From Imperialibacter sp040222385 (GTDB lineage Bacteria; Bacteroidota; Bacteroidia; Cytophagales; Cyclobacteriaceae): a DNA stretch of 64,000 nt. A program made the position numbers and the translations under genes. Positions 53,372 through 61,841 of the stretch are shown here, piece by piece (position 1 is the stretch's first letter; the number at the start of each line of letters is the position of its first letter). Under the pieces are notes generated by a model. The model had not been told where the DNA came from. It saw only the letters and a list, made by a program, of their open reading frames with translations, and did not search any database. The stretch is taken from positions 124,001 through 188,000 of the forward strand of contig NZ_JAVKDF010000021.1 in the NCBI RefSeq assembly GCF_040222385.1. The letters are read 5' to 3'.

Positions 53372-54316
53372 ATGCCTGTTCAACTACTTATTACCCTCGG
53401 TGTTATCGTTGTAGGCCTCTGGCTACTTCTGTACATTTTCCCGATCAGCTTGTGGATCACTGCACAGTTTTCGGGTGTCAGAGTTAATCTGATGACGCTT
53501 GTTTTCATGAGATTCCGGAAGGTGCCGCCGGGGCTTATCGTCAAGTCGATGATATTGGCTGCCAAGGCAGGCATTCCTGATATTTCGGTCGAAATGCTGG
53601 AAACACACTACCTGGCCAAAGGCAATCTGGTGGCTGTTATAAAAGCGCTTATCATGGCCGACAAAGCCAACCTCAAACTCGACTTTAAGCAAGCTACTGC
53701 CATCGACCTGGCCGGCAGAGACGTGCTGGATGCGGTAAAGGTATCTGTAACGCCCTATATGGTGCTAGTACCGGCCATCACTGCCGTTTCAATGGATGGT
53801 ATCCAGCTGATTGCCGTGGCCCGTGTGACAGTTCGAAGCAACTTGCAGCAACTTGTGGGTGGCGCTGGCGAAGAAACCATTAAGGCAAGAGTAGCACAGG
53901 GAATTATCTCAAGAATTGGTATGGCCACCAGCTATAAGTTCATTCTTGAAAACCCCGAAAGCATATCCAGACAAGTACTGGAAAACGGTCTTGACGCTGG
54001 CACAGCCTTCCAAATCCTTTCCATCGACATTGCGGATATTGATATTGGACAAAACATTGGTTCCATGCTGCAAATCGACCAGGCTTCTGCCGACCTGAGC
54101 ATTGCCAAAGCGAAAGCGGAAGAGCGCAGGGCCATGGCTGTTGCCAACGAGCAGGAAATGATAGCCCGCATACAGGAAGCCCGTGCAAAGGTGATTTTGG
54201 CAGAGGCTCAAATTCCGGCAGCCCTTTCAGGAGCGTTTAGAACAGGGAACCTGATCGCTGGAATAGACTTTAAGAAAGACGTCCCTGCAAAGAAGACCAC
54301 GGCAGCTAAGAAATAG
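53372..54316 (+). CDS. floA: flotillin-like protein FloA
   Basis: A 314-residue membrane scaffold protein of the FloA (UPF0365) family, linked with lipid-microdomain organisation. A short N-terminal hydrophobic helix (LLITLGVIVVGLWLLLYIFP) anchors it, then the PHB/SPFH-like body: MRFRKVPPGLIVKSMILAAK, ISVEMLETHYLAKGNL, GMATSYKFILENPESI and the Ala/Glu-rich C-terminal coiled coil AKAKAEERRAMAVANEQEMI. Length is typical. It is monocistronic, convergent with the sugar-isomerase gene. Confidence 0.95.
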   Translation: MPVQLLITLGVIVVGLWLLLYIFPISLWITAQFSGVRVNLMTLVFMRFRKVPPGLIVKSMILAAKAGIPDISVEMLETHYLAKGNLVAVIKALIMADKANLKLDFKQATAIDLAGRDVLDAVKVSVTPYMVLVPAITAVSMDGIQLIAVARVTVRSNLQQLVGGAGEETIKARVAQGIISRIGMATSYKFILENPESISRQVLENGLDAGTAFQILSIDIADIDIGQNIGSMLQIDQASADLSIAKAKAEERRAMAVANEQEMIARIQEARAKVILAEAQIPAALSGAFRTGNLIAGIDFKKDVPAKKTTAAKK

Positions 54317-54360
54317 AACGTCAGTAATCGCTGTGGTCTTGAGAGACAGTGATGGGCCAA

Positions 54361-54387
54361 AAAAAGAGGTGCAACCCGCACCTCTTT
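54361..54387. terminator. terminator shared by floA and sugar-isomerase genes
   Basis: Perfect 10-bp stem AAAGAGGTGC / GCACCTCTTT with loop AACCC. The T-run is clearest on the minus strand (TTTTTTT), ending the gene at 54415; it may also end floA. Confidence 0.75.
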
Positions 54388-54414
54388 CTAAAATCAATTA
54401 TCTATTTAAAAAGC

Positions 54415-55281
54415 CTAATACTTCAAGCTCTTCAGATAAGCAATGCTTTGAGGCACCTGCAACATTGGATTGGGGCTCTCGTCTTCAATGAACATGTGCT
54501 TGATCCCGATCTTATTAGCTTCTTTGAGTATCCCTACAATATCTACCTCCCCCTGTCCAAGGATGGCGTCATTTTCAGGGCCTGTGCCGCCAGTCAGGTC
54601 TTTTGGTGTGCCTTTTTTCAGGTCCTTCACGTGGAGCAGCTTCCAGCGGTCGCCGTATTTCTTCAGCAGCTTCACTGGATCGCCCCCGCCAAAATGCGTC
54701 CACATAATGTCCATTTCGAAAGACACATACTCCGGATTGGTATTCTCAATGAGGTAGTTCATCAATGTGCCCTTCCCGTAAGGCTGAAATTCATAGCCAT
54801 GCACGTGATAGCAGAAAGTAAGCCCATTCTCTTTCAACACCTTACCGGCCTTATTAAAATCCTCGACGGCCTTTTGGGCATTCTCAAGATTGAACTCCCC
54901 TCTTTTGTGAGGTATCCAGGCACACATCACAAACTCAGCCCCCAGTGCTTTGGCGTTGTCGGCTACTGCCTGTGGGTCTTTCACCAGCTGATCGTACCCA
55001 GTGCCAGTGCCCGGAATGCTAATACCCCTCGCTTCGCACAACTTTCGATACTGCTCGCCTGTCATGCCCTGGGGCGCACCGCCTTCCAGCTCAGTAAACC
55101 CAAGCGAAGCAATGGTGTCCAGCGTAGCCTCCACGCCTTTAGGGAAGCTCTTGCGAAACGTGTAAGCCTGCACGCCGAGCGGGGCTGTGTATAAAGGGTC
55201 GCCTTTCTTTTGCGCCTGGGCTTGCTGCGGCATTTGCCAGGCAACAAACAGAATAATGAATGCTATAAGGTGTTTTTTCAT
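54415..55281 (-). CDS. secreted sugar phosphate isomerase/epimerase-like protein
   Basis: A 288-residue exported TIM-barrel protein of the xylose-isomerase-like (AP endonuclease family 2) superfamily. Signal IAFIILFVAWQMPQQAQA; then LGVQAYTFRKSFPKGVEATL, SLGFTELEGGAPQG, ENGLTFCYHVHGYEFQPYGK, YVSFEMDIMWTHFGGGDPVK, LHVKDLKKGTP and MFIEDESPNPM, with metal-binding Glu/Asp/His. Such secreted members are common beside sugar oxidoreductases in Bacteroidota. It is next to the GMC/gluconate-dehydrogenase pair, so a role in handling an oxidised sugar is plausible. Confidence 0.85.
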   Translation of the reverse strand: MKKHLIAFIILFVAWQMPQQAQAQKKGDPLYTAPLGVQAYTFRKSFPKGVEATLDTIASLGFTELEGGAPQGMTGEQYRKLCEARGISIPGTGTGYDQLVKDPQAVADNAKALGAEFVMCAWIPHKRGEFNLENAQKAVEDFNKAGKVLKENGLTFCYHVHGYEFQPYGKGTLMNYLIENTNPEYVSFEMDIMWTHFGGGDPVKLLKKYGDRWKLLHVKDLKKGTPKDLTGGTGPENDAILGQGEVDIVGILKEANKIGIKHMFIEDESPNPMLQVPQSIAYLKSLKY

Positions 55282-55440
55282 TTCAAGTGTGCTTTTAGTG
55301 TGTTGTAAGTTTTTTTCTAATTGAGATGTGGTGCCACCACCTGCCAGTGCGTACCAGCAATTGAGAATTTATGCGACCTACTCAATCCTTTGGCTCATCC
55401 AGCGTAAACAAGTATGGTGTGGGCACCACTACCAGCTTTG

Positions 55441-57135
55441 CTACAAATTCAGTTTGTTCAGTTCATCTACTGCATGATTGGCAGCTCTGGCCGTCAACAT
55501 CATAAAGGTAAGCGTAGGGTTTTGCGTACCAGTGGAGGTCATGCAGGCGCCGTCTGTTACAAACACATTCTTGCATTCATGCAGCTGATTCCACTCATTC
55601 AGCAGCGAAGTTTTTGGGTCTCTTCCCATGCGCACGCCGCCCACTTCGTGAATATCCGACCCTGGAAGGGAATGGCTGTCATTCACCCTCACGTTGATAA
55701 ATCCAGCTTTCTCAAACATCTCCTGCTGCTGCTCCAGATAGTCCAGAACCATCTTTTCGTCGTTTTCCTGCCATTCACAAGACACAATGAGCTGTGGAAT
55801 GCCATATTTATCTTTCATGTCGGTGCTCAGGCGCACATGATTGCTTTCTACAGGCACGGTCTCGCCCATCATCCAGCTGCTGATGTTCCAGTTACCATAT
55901 TCCCTATCAAGCAGGTTGTCACGTAGCTCATCGCCAATCATGCTGGTGTCGGAGCGCTGGCCTCTGCCACCACCAATGCCGATGGCATAACCACGAAGGA
56001 AGTCGGTTTCTTGTTTGAGCACGTTCCTGAACCTCGGGATGTAGGAGTGATCGGGATTCCGTCCGTCGGTACGCTTGTCCTGAAAACCTTCATACTCAGC
56101 ATTGCCCTTGCCCCGGTAATTGTGCCAGGCAATGTGTGTGCCCATCAGCCCGTTGTCGTTGCCCAGCCCCGTCGGAAACCTCGACGATGTTGAGTTCAGC
56201 AGAATAGCATTGCTGTTTAATGTGGAAGCATTCACAAAGATGATACGGGCGTAAAATTCTATAATGTCCTTCGATTCAGCGTCGATCACACGCACACCTG
56301 TGGCCTTGGCTTTCGCCTCGTCATAAATAACCGAGTGCACCACGGCATTGGGCCTCATGGTCATGTTGCCTGTTTTCATGGCCCAGGGAATAGTGGAAGC
56401 ATTGCTGCTGAAGTAGCCACCGTAAATGCAGCCCCTGTTACACATGGTTTGGTTTTGGCACTTGCCTCGACCCTGGTCTATGTGAATTTGCTGAGGATCG
56501 GTGAGATGAGCACATCGCCCCTGGATCATCACCCTGTCACTGTAGTTTTTCTTAATGCTTTCCTGAAAGTACTGCTCTATGCAGCTTTGCTCGAAAGCCG
56601 GCATTACCTCGCTATCGGGCAGCACGGCCAGGCCATCCCTATTGCCCGAAACACCTGCAAACTTCTCCACGTAGGTATACCATTCCTCCACGTCTTTGTA
56701 CCTGATGGGCCAGTCCACCGCAAAGCCGTCCCTGGCCGGGCCTTCATAATCGTAATCACTCCAGCGCTGGGTTTGGCGGGCCCATAGCAGCGACTTACCA
56801 CCGACATGATACCCCCTGAACCAACGGAAAGGCTTTTCCTGGATAAAAGGCTGTTCATCCTCCTTCAGCGCAAATGGCAGCGATGACTCTCTGAGGAAAC
56901 GTGAATTGCCATAGCCGATTCGCTTCTCGATGGGTACACTATCACGAAATTCGAAGTCCCAGGGAGCTTTGGAAGCTGTGGGATAGTCTTTTATGTGTTT
57001 TACGTCACGGCCTCTTTCGAGCACCAGTGTCTTTAGTCCTTTTTCACATAGCTCTTTAGCAGCCCAGCCTCCACTGGCTCCTGAGCCAATCACAATGGCA
57101 TCGTAGGTACGTTTATCTTTAGAATCTTGTAACAT
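55441..57135 (-). CDS. GMC-family oxidoreductase
   Basis: A 564-residue FAD-dependent dehydrogenase. YDAIVIGSGASGGWAAKELC is the FAD loop, VGGKSLLWARQTQRWSDYDY and MCNRGCIYGGYFSSNASTIP follow, and SLPGSDIHEVGGVRMGRDPK with TGTQNPTLTFMMLTARAANH carries the active-site His/Asn. It resembles the large subunit of gluconate 2-dehydrogenase and glucoside 3-dehydrogenase. Its small subunit gene (57276) is upstream on the same strand, with the inverted repeat at 57153-57241 between. No cytochrome c subunit is visible, so its electron acceptor is open. Confidence 0.93.
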   Translation of the reverse strand: MLQDSKDKRTYDAIVIGSGASGGWAAKELCEKGLKTLVLERGRDVKHIKDYPTASKAPWDFEFRDSVPIEKRIGYGNSRFLRESSLPFALKEDEQPFIQEKPFRWFRGYHVGGKSLLWARQTQRWSDYDYEGPARDGFAVDWPIRYKDVEEWYTYVEKFAGVSGNRDGLAVLPDSEVMPAFEQSCIEQYFQESIKKNYSDRVMIQGRCAHLTDPQQIHIDQGRGKCQNQTMCNRGCIYGGYFSSNASTIPWAMKTGNMTMRPNAVVHSVIYDEAKAKATGVRVIDAESKDIIEFYARIIFVNASTLNSNAILLNSTSSRFPTGLGNDNGLMGTHIAWHNYRGKGNAEYEGFQDKRTDGRNPDHSYIPRFRNVLKQETDFLRGYAIGIGGGRGQRSDTSMIGDELRDNLLDREYGNWNISSWMMGETVPVESNHVRLSTDMKDKYGIPQLIVSCEWQENDEKMVLDYLEQQQEMFEKAGFINVRVNDSHSLPGSDIHEVGGVRMGRDPKTSLLNEWNQLHECKNVFVTDGACMTSTGTQNPTLTFMMLTARAANHAVDELNKLNL

Positions 57136-57152
57136 AGCAGTTTGTTAAATCA

Positions 57153-57241
57153 CAAATCTCAAGCATCAAAATTCAATTAAGCACCAAAGGTCAAATTCGA
57201 AACGGATTGGTATTGGTGCTTTGCTTTTTGAGATTTATTTG
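57153..57241. repeat. imperfect inverted repeat between the dehydrogenase subunit genes
   Basis: AAATCTCAA (57154-57162) pairs with TTGAGATTT (57228-57236), and AAGCACCAA (57179-57187) with TTGGTGCTT (57213-57221). Spacing between the two pairs of arms differs (16 and 6 nt). The right end, TTTGAGATTTATTTG, shares its core with 33268-33282 and 35691-35702. Confidence 0.55.
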
Positions 57242-57275
57242 TGTTTTGGTTTTTTGTCTTTTTGGAATTTTAGGA

Positions 57276-57821
57276 TCAAACGCTGGCGCATCCATAGAAA
57301 TGACCAGGCGCTACCTGATAGTCCCTGTAGTTGGTCATTACTACCTGAGTGGTGGTAAAGCCCCGAACTGTTTGGTCTTTCATAAAGTCGAAAAACGCTT
57401 TCTCTTCTTCCACTTCCGAATGAGCCCTTGCCATCAGCAGTTCAACCCGTTGCTGCTGTGTGCAGTCAGCGAACGATTCCCCATAGGTCTCTTCAGCTGA
57501 CTTTTCGAGCGCTGCCATCTGAAGCCGTAGCTTGTCCTGCTCCTCTTTCTCATAGCATTTTTCGAGAAGCTTCATAAGGAATTTGTCGGTACCAGTCGAG
57601 AGCGCCCCTATGGGCTCGGTTGGGCCACCTGGTACTGAAGGAGGGGCACCGGCTGGGATGATGGTATCGGCAATTGAGCTAAAAAGCTCCTCTTCTTTGC
57701 GGGTGTAGAACCTCGGGTGGAGGGCGTCCTCCACAATGTGCCACTTCCATTCCACAAGAGAAAGGCCTGCAATGGCACCGCCAGCAGCAAGCAGACCCTT
57801 GAGGGTGCTTCGTCTGTTCAT
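57276..57821 (-). CDS. gluconate 2-dehydrogenase subunit 3 family protein
   Basis: A 181-residue partner of the GMC enzyme. A Tat-type leader (NRRSTLKGLLAAGGAIAGLS) is followed by the family body: FSSIADTIIPAGAPPSVPGG, KFLMKLLEKCYEKEEQDKLR, FFDFMKDQTVRGFTTTQVVM and the end TNYRDYQVAPGHFYGCASV. It probably helps the GMC enzyme to be exported folded. The ATG at 57821 is used because the Tat motif begins there. The GMC gene lies 140 bp downstream. Confidence 0.9.
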   Translation of the reverse strand: MNRRSTLKGLLAAGGAIAGLSLVEWKWHIVEDALHPRFYTRKEEELFSSIADTIIPAGAPPSVPGGPTEPIGALSTGTDKFLMKLLEKCYEKEEQDKLRLQMAALEKSAEETYGESFADCTQQQRVELLMARAHSEVEEEKAFFDFMKDQTVRGFTTTQVVMTNYRDYQVAPGHFYGCASV

Positions 57822-57907
57822 AAGTAGGTATCTTAAAGGGAAATATAAATAAACCATACAATTTCAAAAACCGCACAGAAGTGCTACTCAGGCGAGCAAG
57901 TTGTCTG

Positions 57908-57936
57908 CTCCCGGAAAAGACCTAACTCTTCCGGGA
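57908..57936. other. hairpin upstream of the dehydrogenase subunit gene
   Basis: TCCCGGAA / TTCCGGGA arms around a 12-nt loop, in the 256-bp spacer between the genes at 57276 and 58078. It lacks a T-run; possibly a weak terminator for the gene at 58078. Confidence 0.35.
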
Positions 57937-58077
57937 ACAGCAACAGCATTTTTGAAAAACCATAAATCAACTAAGCTAATCTACCCAGATATCATCTCTT
58001 TGAAGAATTTTTGTCCGTCAAATATTCGAAAGGTTGATAGCGAACGACAGAAGGTATGTGTGTTGCGACGGCGCTCT

Positions 58078-58953
58078 TTATCTGCACTCCCCATGGTCAT
58101 ACGTGCGAAAGTACCGGTAGCCATTCAGGTAGGTCTTCGTTTCTTTGTATTCCAGCTCAAAGTCCGACACCTTTCCGTTGTCGTATTGAAGACGGAGCAG
58201 TGGCACGCCAGCACCGTTTGTCGCTACCGTCCAGTTTCCGGCATTGTTGCTATTGCCCGCACTGCTGGCATAGGCCCCACCAGTGTCGATAGACATGCTG
58301 CTGCTTTTGTAAAACGTAAAACGGTTGCCACATAGTAGAATCTCCTCGTGATCGCTGTAGCCACCGTAGGAGTCATACCCGGAGCTCGAGTAGGAGTTGA
58401 GATAGGTGAGTTTGGCTCCCTGGAGCGTTTGCCGCCACTCTTCAGTGACCGGAGGCTCTTTGGGCTGAGAAAACTGCAGACTTCCGGCAACTTCCTTTGC
58501 CAGTTGTCTGTAAAGAGAAGAATAGTTGGGCACGTCAGTAGCAGCTACCACCGTCACGCCCGTCCCAAACGGATTGACCACTGCCGCAATATAGGCTTTG
58601 GCCTGTGTTCCCTGGATATTGCCGGAAAACTCTGCTCCTATTCCTTCCGAACCCACTTTTTCAAAGTCTCCTGCTTTCTGTAGACTGATGCCTTCATCTA
58701 CCAGGCCGGCTTCCGCTTGTGTCTTAAGGTTTTGAATTTGCGACTCCTGATGGGTCATCAGTATGATGAGGCCTGGCTGCGTATCCGAACCCATGAGAAA
58801 AACCTCCCCTGACTCTGCGCCTTTCCACCCGTCGGGAATAGTAAACCTGATGCCAAGCGTTGGATAGTCGACCACACCGGTTTGCTGGGCAAAAAGCCCG
58901 GAAGTACAAAATATAAAGCTGAACAGAACCGAGAGCAACTTTTGGCGTTCCAT
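58078..58953 (-). CDS. secreted protein of unknown function
   Basis: A 291-residue exported protein (signal LLSVLFSFIFCTSGLFAQ). The first ~150 residues (LGIRFTIPDGWKGAESGEVF, FEKVGSEGIGAEFSGNIQGT) resemble the PsbP/DUF1795-like fold. The second half is Ser/Tyr/Gly-rich (SYSSSGYDSYGGYSD) and beta-stranded (GNRFTFYKSSSMSIDTGGAY). No catalytic motif recognised. Confidence 0.65.
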   Translation of the reverse strand: MERQKLLSVLFSFIFCTSGLFAQQTGVVDYPTLGIRFTIPDGWKGAESGEVFLMGSDTQPGLIILMTHQESQIQNLKTQAEAGLVDEGISLQKAGDFEKVGSEGIGAEFSGNIQGTQAKAYIAAVVNPFGTGVTVVAATDVPNYSSLYRQLAKEVAGSLQFSQPKEPPVTEEWRQTLQGAKLTYLNSYSSSGYDSYGGYSDHEEILLCGNRFTFYKSSSMSIDTGGAYASSAGNSNNAGNWTVATNGAGVPLLRLQYDNGKVSDFELEYKETKTYLNGYRYFRTYDHGECR

Positions 58954-59026
58954 ACTTCTAAAATAGCTCCCGAGATGCTAAAGTAAAAGTATTCTCACAA
59001 CGAATCGTGAATGAATCAGTTAGCGC

Positions 59027-59392
59027 CTACTCCAATGCAGCGGGGAAAGTTGCTTTTCTTTCGACAACCTTTACTATTGCAAAAACTGCGAGATTACTCA
59101 ACAGGCTCACCATCATGACCTGAAACAGATCTGTTTGATAGTGTTTGTGAATCAGAAAAATCATCGTGGCATAAAAGACAATGAGACCTACCAAAGACTC
59201 ACCCAACTGAATTTTCTGGTTGCACAGCCAGCAAGGAATGCCAAAAGCCAGTGTCGGAACAACAATAAACCAGAAGAAAACGGCTGAGAAGAGGCTCCAG
59301 CCAAGCAAACTTGCAAATGGAACCAGAAAAGCAAAAAGCGCTATAGGCACCAGAATCATCCTCGCTGCCTTTGATCTGAACACGTTCCTCAT
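59027..59392 (-). CDS. small membrane protein
   Basis: A 121-residue protein with four predicted membrane helices (RMILVPIALFAFLVPFASLL and three more). Function unknown. The ATG at 59392 is chosen over a TTG at 59434 that would add 14 residues. The ending ERKATFPAALE is polar. Confidence 0.6.
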   Translation of the reverse strand: MRNVFRSKAARMILVPIALFAFLVPFASLLGWSLFSAVFFWFIVVPTLAFGIPCWLCNQKIQLGESLVGLIVFYATMIFLIHKHYQTDLFQVMMVSLLSNLAVFAIVKVVERKATFPAALE

Positions 59393-59496
59393 CGATTTAG
59401 CAATTAGGTAGTTAGCTATATCAAGGTACGGCAAATGGCGGCTTTTTCAAAAACTCCGGAGAAAAGGGTCGGCGAGTAAAAGGCTATACTGGTTCA

Positions 59497-60012
59497 CTAC
59501 CTGGCAAACTTCTCTCTATTAAACTCTTCCGATCTATTTTTGGCAATAGAAAGGCTTGTCCATTTACCGGCTGCCTGCATCCTGGCCAGGTACACGATTT
59601 GCCCTATGTGATAAGGATAATGCGCCAGCTGCCTGTTAATAGCTTCCATCGCCGTATGTGCCTCGGCCCGGATGTATACAGTACGATTGAGGTCTTCCTC
59701 CTTCAATGCATCCAGCGCTGCGAAAAGGCAGGCCCAGCCCTCTTCCCACCTGGCCAGCATGTCAGCCTTCGTTGCTTTATCCTCTTCGAATTCCGCATCA
59801 CGCTGCCGCCACTCCTTTTCCCCGTCTTCAGTTAAGAAGTTCGTCCAGCGGGAAAGCATGTTGCCCGACATATGCTTCACCGTAGTAGCAATGCTATTGC
59901 TTTCTTCATTGTACCGCCAGTGCAGTGCTTCGTCCGGCACTTGAGCCATGGCCTTGTCGCCCAGGCTTTTGTAGCGAAGGAATTCCTTTCTTACGGAAAC
60001 TAAGTAGCTCAT
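59497..60012 (-). CDS. DinB-like protein, DUF1572 family
   Basis: A 171-residue protein with DinB/YfiT-like four-helix character: YNEESNSIATTVKHMSGNML contains a potential metal-ligand His, and INRQLAHYPYHIGQIVYLAR has two more. DUF1572 members are metal-dependent enzymes of uncertain function. It follows the GNAT gene by 31 bp on the same strand and may share its transcript. Confidence 0.85.
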   Translation of the reverse strand: MSYLVSVRKEFLRYKSLGDKAMAQVPDEALHWRYNEESNSIATTVKHMSGNMLSRWTNFLTEDGEKEWRQRDAEFEEDKATKADMLARWEEGWACLFAALDALKEEDLNRTVYIRAEAHTAMEAINRQLAHYPYHIGQIVYLARMQAAGKWTSLSIAKNRSEEFNREKFAR

Positions 60013-60043
60013 AATGAGTAAAGTTTAAGTGGCATTGGCCAGG

Positions 60044-60484
60044 CTAAGCCTTCCAAAAATAATGATAAAACCCCTCTTCCTTCTTAAACCCCGTGGCATC
60101 ATACAGCCGCTGTGCCGACAGGTTGCTTTCCTGCGTTTCCAGTGTAAGTCCCTTGGCCCCCGTCTCTTTGGCGAAGGTTTGAGCAGCTTTCAATAGCCCT
60201 TCGCCTATGCCCATGCGTCGGAATTTGCTGTCTACATACAAATCGTTGAGCAGCCAAAGACGCTCCATCGTGACTGAGCTAAACAACGGATAAAGCTGTG
60301 TAAACCCTGCACCTATACCTTCCACATAGGCTATGAAAATAACGCTTTCTCCATTCAGTAATCGTTCTTCCAGGAATTGCCCCGCTGCTTCAAGGGCAGC
60401 CTCCTGTCCATACCACTGGCGGTAGCCATCAAAAAGTGGAGTGAGATGCTGAAGGTCGTTCAGTTTCGCTTTTCTTATTTCCAT
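60044..60484 (-). CDS. GNAT-family N-acetyltransferase
   Basis: A 146-residue acetyl-CoA-dependent acyltransferase. LNDLYVDSKFRRMGIGEGLL is the acetyl-CoA loop with RRMGIG, and LETQESNLSAQRLYDATGFK with EGFYHYFW closes the fold. Substrate unknown. The ATG at 60484 gives the normal family start (MEIRKAKLNDLQHLTPLF). Confidence 0.87.
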   Translation of the reverse strand: MEIRKAKLNDLQHLTPLFDGYRQWYGQEAALEAAGQFLEERLLNGESVIFIAYVEGIGAGFTQLYPLFSSVTMERLWLLNDLYVDSKFRRMGIGEGLLKAAQTFAKETGAKGLTLETQESNLSAQRLYDATGFKKEEGFYHYFWKA

Positions 60485-60569
60485 ATCGGTGTGTTCTCTT
60501 TGTCTCAAAGTAGCAAATTAATCAACCTGAGATTCTTTTCCAGCCGAAGTGACGATTTGGTCTGCTGCC

Positions 60570-61493
60570 TTAAGTAGCCGCTGGCTTTGAAAGCGCTTTG
60601 TATGCCTTCACTTTGTAGCCTTTGTTCACCATAAAAATGCCAACAACTGTTATCACGAACGCCAAAGCAATGAGGGCATTCAGCTTTTCATCCAATATCC
60701 ACCAGCCAAGCAGCACGGCGACCAAGGGATTGACATAAGCATAGATGGAAGCCAGGCCAACGGGAAGATGTTGTAACACATAGAGGTAACAGACAAAAGC
60801 GCCAAGCGACCCAAATACTGTCACATACAAAAGGGCTGACATTCCCTGCCAGTCGACGGTTGAAAACCGGGTGTAGTCGTCGAACACGAAGCTGAGCAGC
60901 CAAATGCCAATGCCGCCGAAAAACAATTGGAAACCAGCGTTCATCAGGGGGCTTTCTGGTTTGCCATACCGCCTGATAGTCACACTGCCATACGACCAGC
61001 CAATGATGGCCACAAAGGTTAGCAAGATGCCCATTCTATAGTCAGGGTTCACCAGGTCGGCCACATGCTCTCTAAAAACAAGCATCAGTCCTGCTACGCC
61101 AAATGCGAGGCCGGCATAAATCAGCGCATTGGGCTTTTCTTCCGCCTTGCTGGCCAGGTTGATCAGCACCACGCACACCGGCATCATGGCGCAAATAAGT
61201 GCCGCCAGGCCGCTGGGAATAAACATTTCGGCCCAGCCCACCAGGCCGTTGCCAATGGTGATCATCATCAATCCGATAAATGCGTGCTTCTTTAGGTAAG
61301 CAGCATTGATAGTGCCGCCCTTGCCCGACAACCAAACAAACAGCAGTAATCCGCCACCAGCAATGGTTTGCCTGATGGCTGAGAAAGCAAACGCTGGAAA
61401 TTGTGACACACCCACCCGCATGGCCAGGTAGGTAGTACCCCATACGATGCAGATAAAGGCAAGGGCCAGGTATGCTTTGGTCTGTGTTTTCAT
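60570..61493 (-). CDS. EamA/DMT-family transporter
   Basis: A 307-residue inner-membrane protein with about ten helices in two EamA repeats: YLALAFICIVWGTTYLAMRV starts the first, IIGWSYGSVTIRRYGKPESP starts the second, and YVNPLVAVLLGWWILDEKLN is the repeat signature. It is probably an exporter of amino acids, metabolites or toxic compounds; the substrate is not readable. It stands apart from the hydrolase gene upstream by the repeat-bearing spacer. Confidence 0.9.
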   Translation of the reverse strand: MKTQTKAYLALAFICIVWGTTYLAMRVGVSQFPAFAFSAIRQTIAGGGLLLFVWLSGKGGTINAAYLKKHAFIGLMMITIGNGLVGWAEMFIPSGLAALICAMMPVCVVLINLASKAEEKPNALIYAGLAFGVAGLMLVFREHVADLVNPDYRMGILLTFVAIIGWSYGSVTIRRYGKPESPLMNAGFQLFFGGIGIWLLSFVFDDYTRFSTVDWQGMSALLYVTVFGSLGAFVCYLYVLQHLPVGLASIYAYVNPLVAVLLGWWILDEKLNALIALAFVITVVGIFMVNKGYKVKAYKALSKPAAT

Positions 61494-61637
61494 TAGTGCG
61501 GCTACAGCCTGAAAAAATAAGAGAGCGATTTACGAATAATCGGCAAATAAAAGAGAGAATGCAGATAGGTAATTTCAAGAGCCAGTCGATAATCCGCTAC
61601 TGCCTCCCTGACAACAAAAAGGCATGAAGTGCAGCTA

Positions 61638-61659
61638 AGTACCCCGGGATTACATCCCG
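61638..61659. repeat. REP-like hairpin, copy 1
   Basis: AGTACCCCGGGATTACATCCCG, preceded by GCAGCTA. Arms CGGGAT and ATCCCG form the hairpin. It is the first of three related units at 61-62 bp steps. Confidence 0.6.
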
Positions 61660-61698
61660 TTCCTCAAGCTGGTGCAAAAAGCCTTTGCGGTGCAGTGT

Positions 61699-61722
61699 AG
61701 TACCACGGGATTTTATCCCGGG
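61699..61722. repeat. REP-like hairpin, copy 2
   Basis: AGTACCACGGGATTTTATCC is followed by CGGG, with GCAGTGT just upstream. A GTAG tetranucleotide precedes the palindrome, as in REP elements linked to RAYT transposases. Confidence 0.6.
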
Positions 61723-61760
61723 CAAAAGGCTGCTAAGAAAAAGTGATTTCCATCCAGTGT

Positions 61761-61780
61761 AGTACCCCGGGTTACATCCC
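61761..61780. repeat. REP-like hairpin, copy 3
   Basis: AGTACCCCGGGTTACATCCC with GTAG in front. The following CAGGTT-ACA-AACCTG forms another small hairpin (about 61787-61801). Copy starts are 61638, 61699 and 61761. Confidence 0.55.
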
Positions 61781-61841
61781 TGCCCTCAGGTTACAAACCT
61801 GGTGAACGGCGCTACATAGCACAAGCCACTGGGGCGCAGCC

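Noticed and set aside
54349..55194. 281-codon plus-strand frame opposite the sugar-isomerase gene
   Set aside because: Antisense to a clear family member with a signal peptide; no features of its own.
61638..61780. CRISPR array
   Set aside because: The 61-62 bp period and hairpins recall one, but there are only three divergent units with no true spacer structure and no cas genes.
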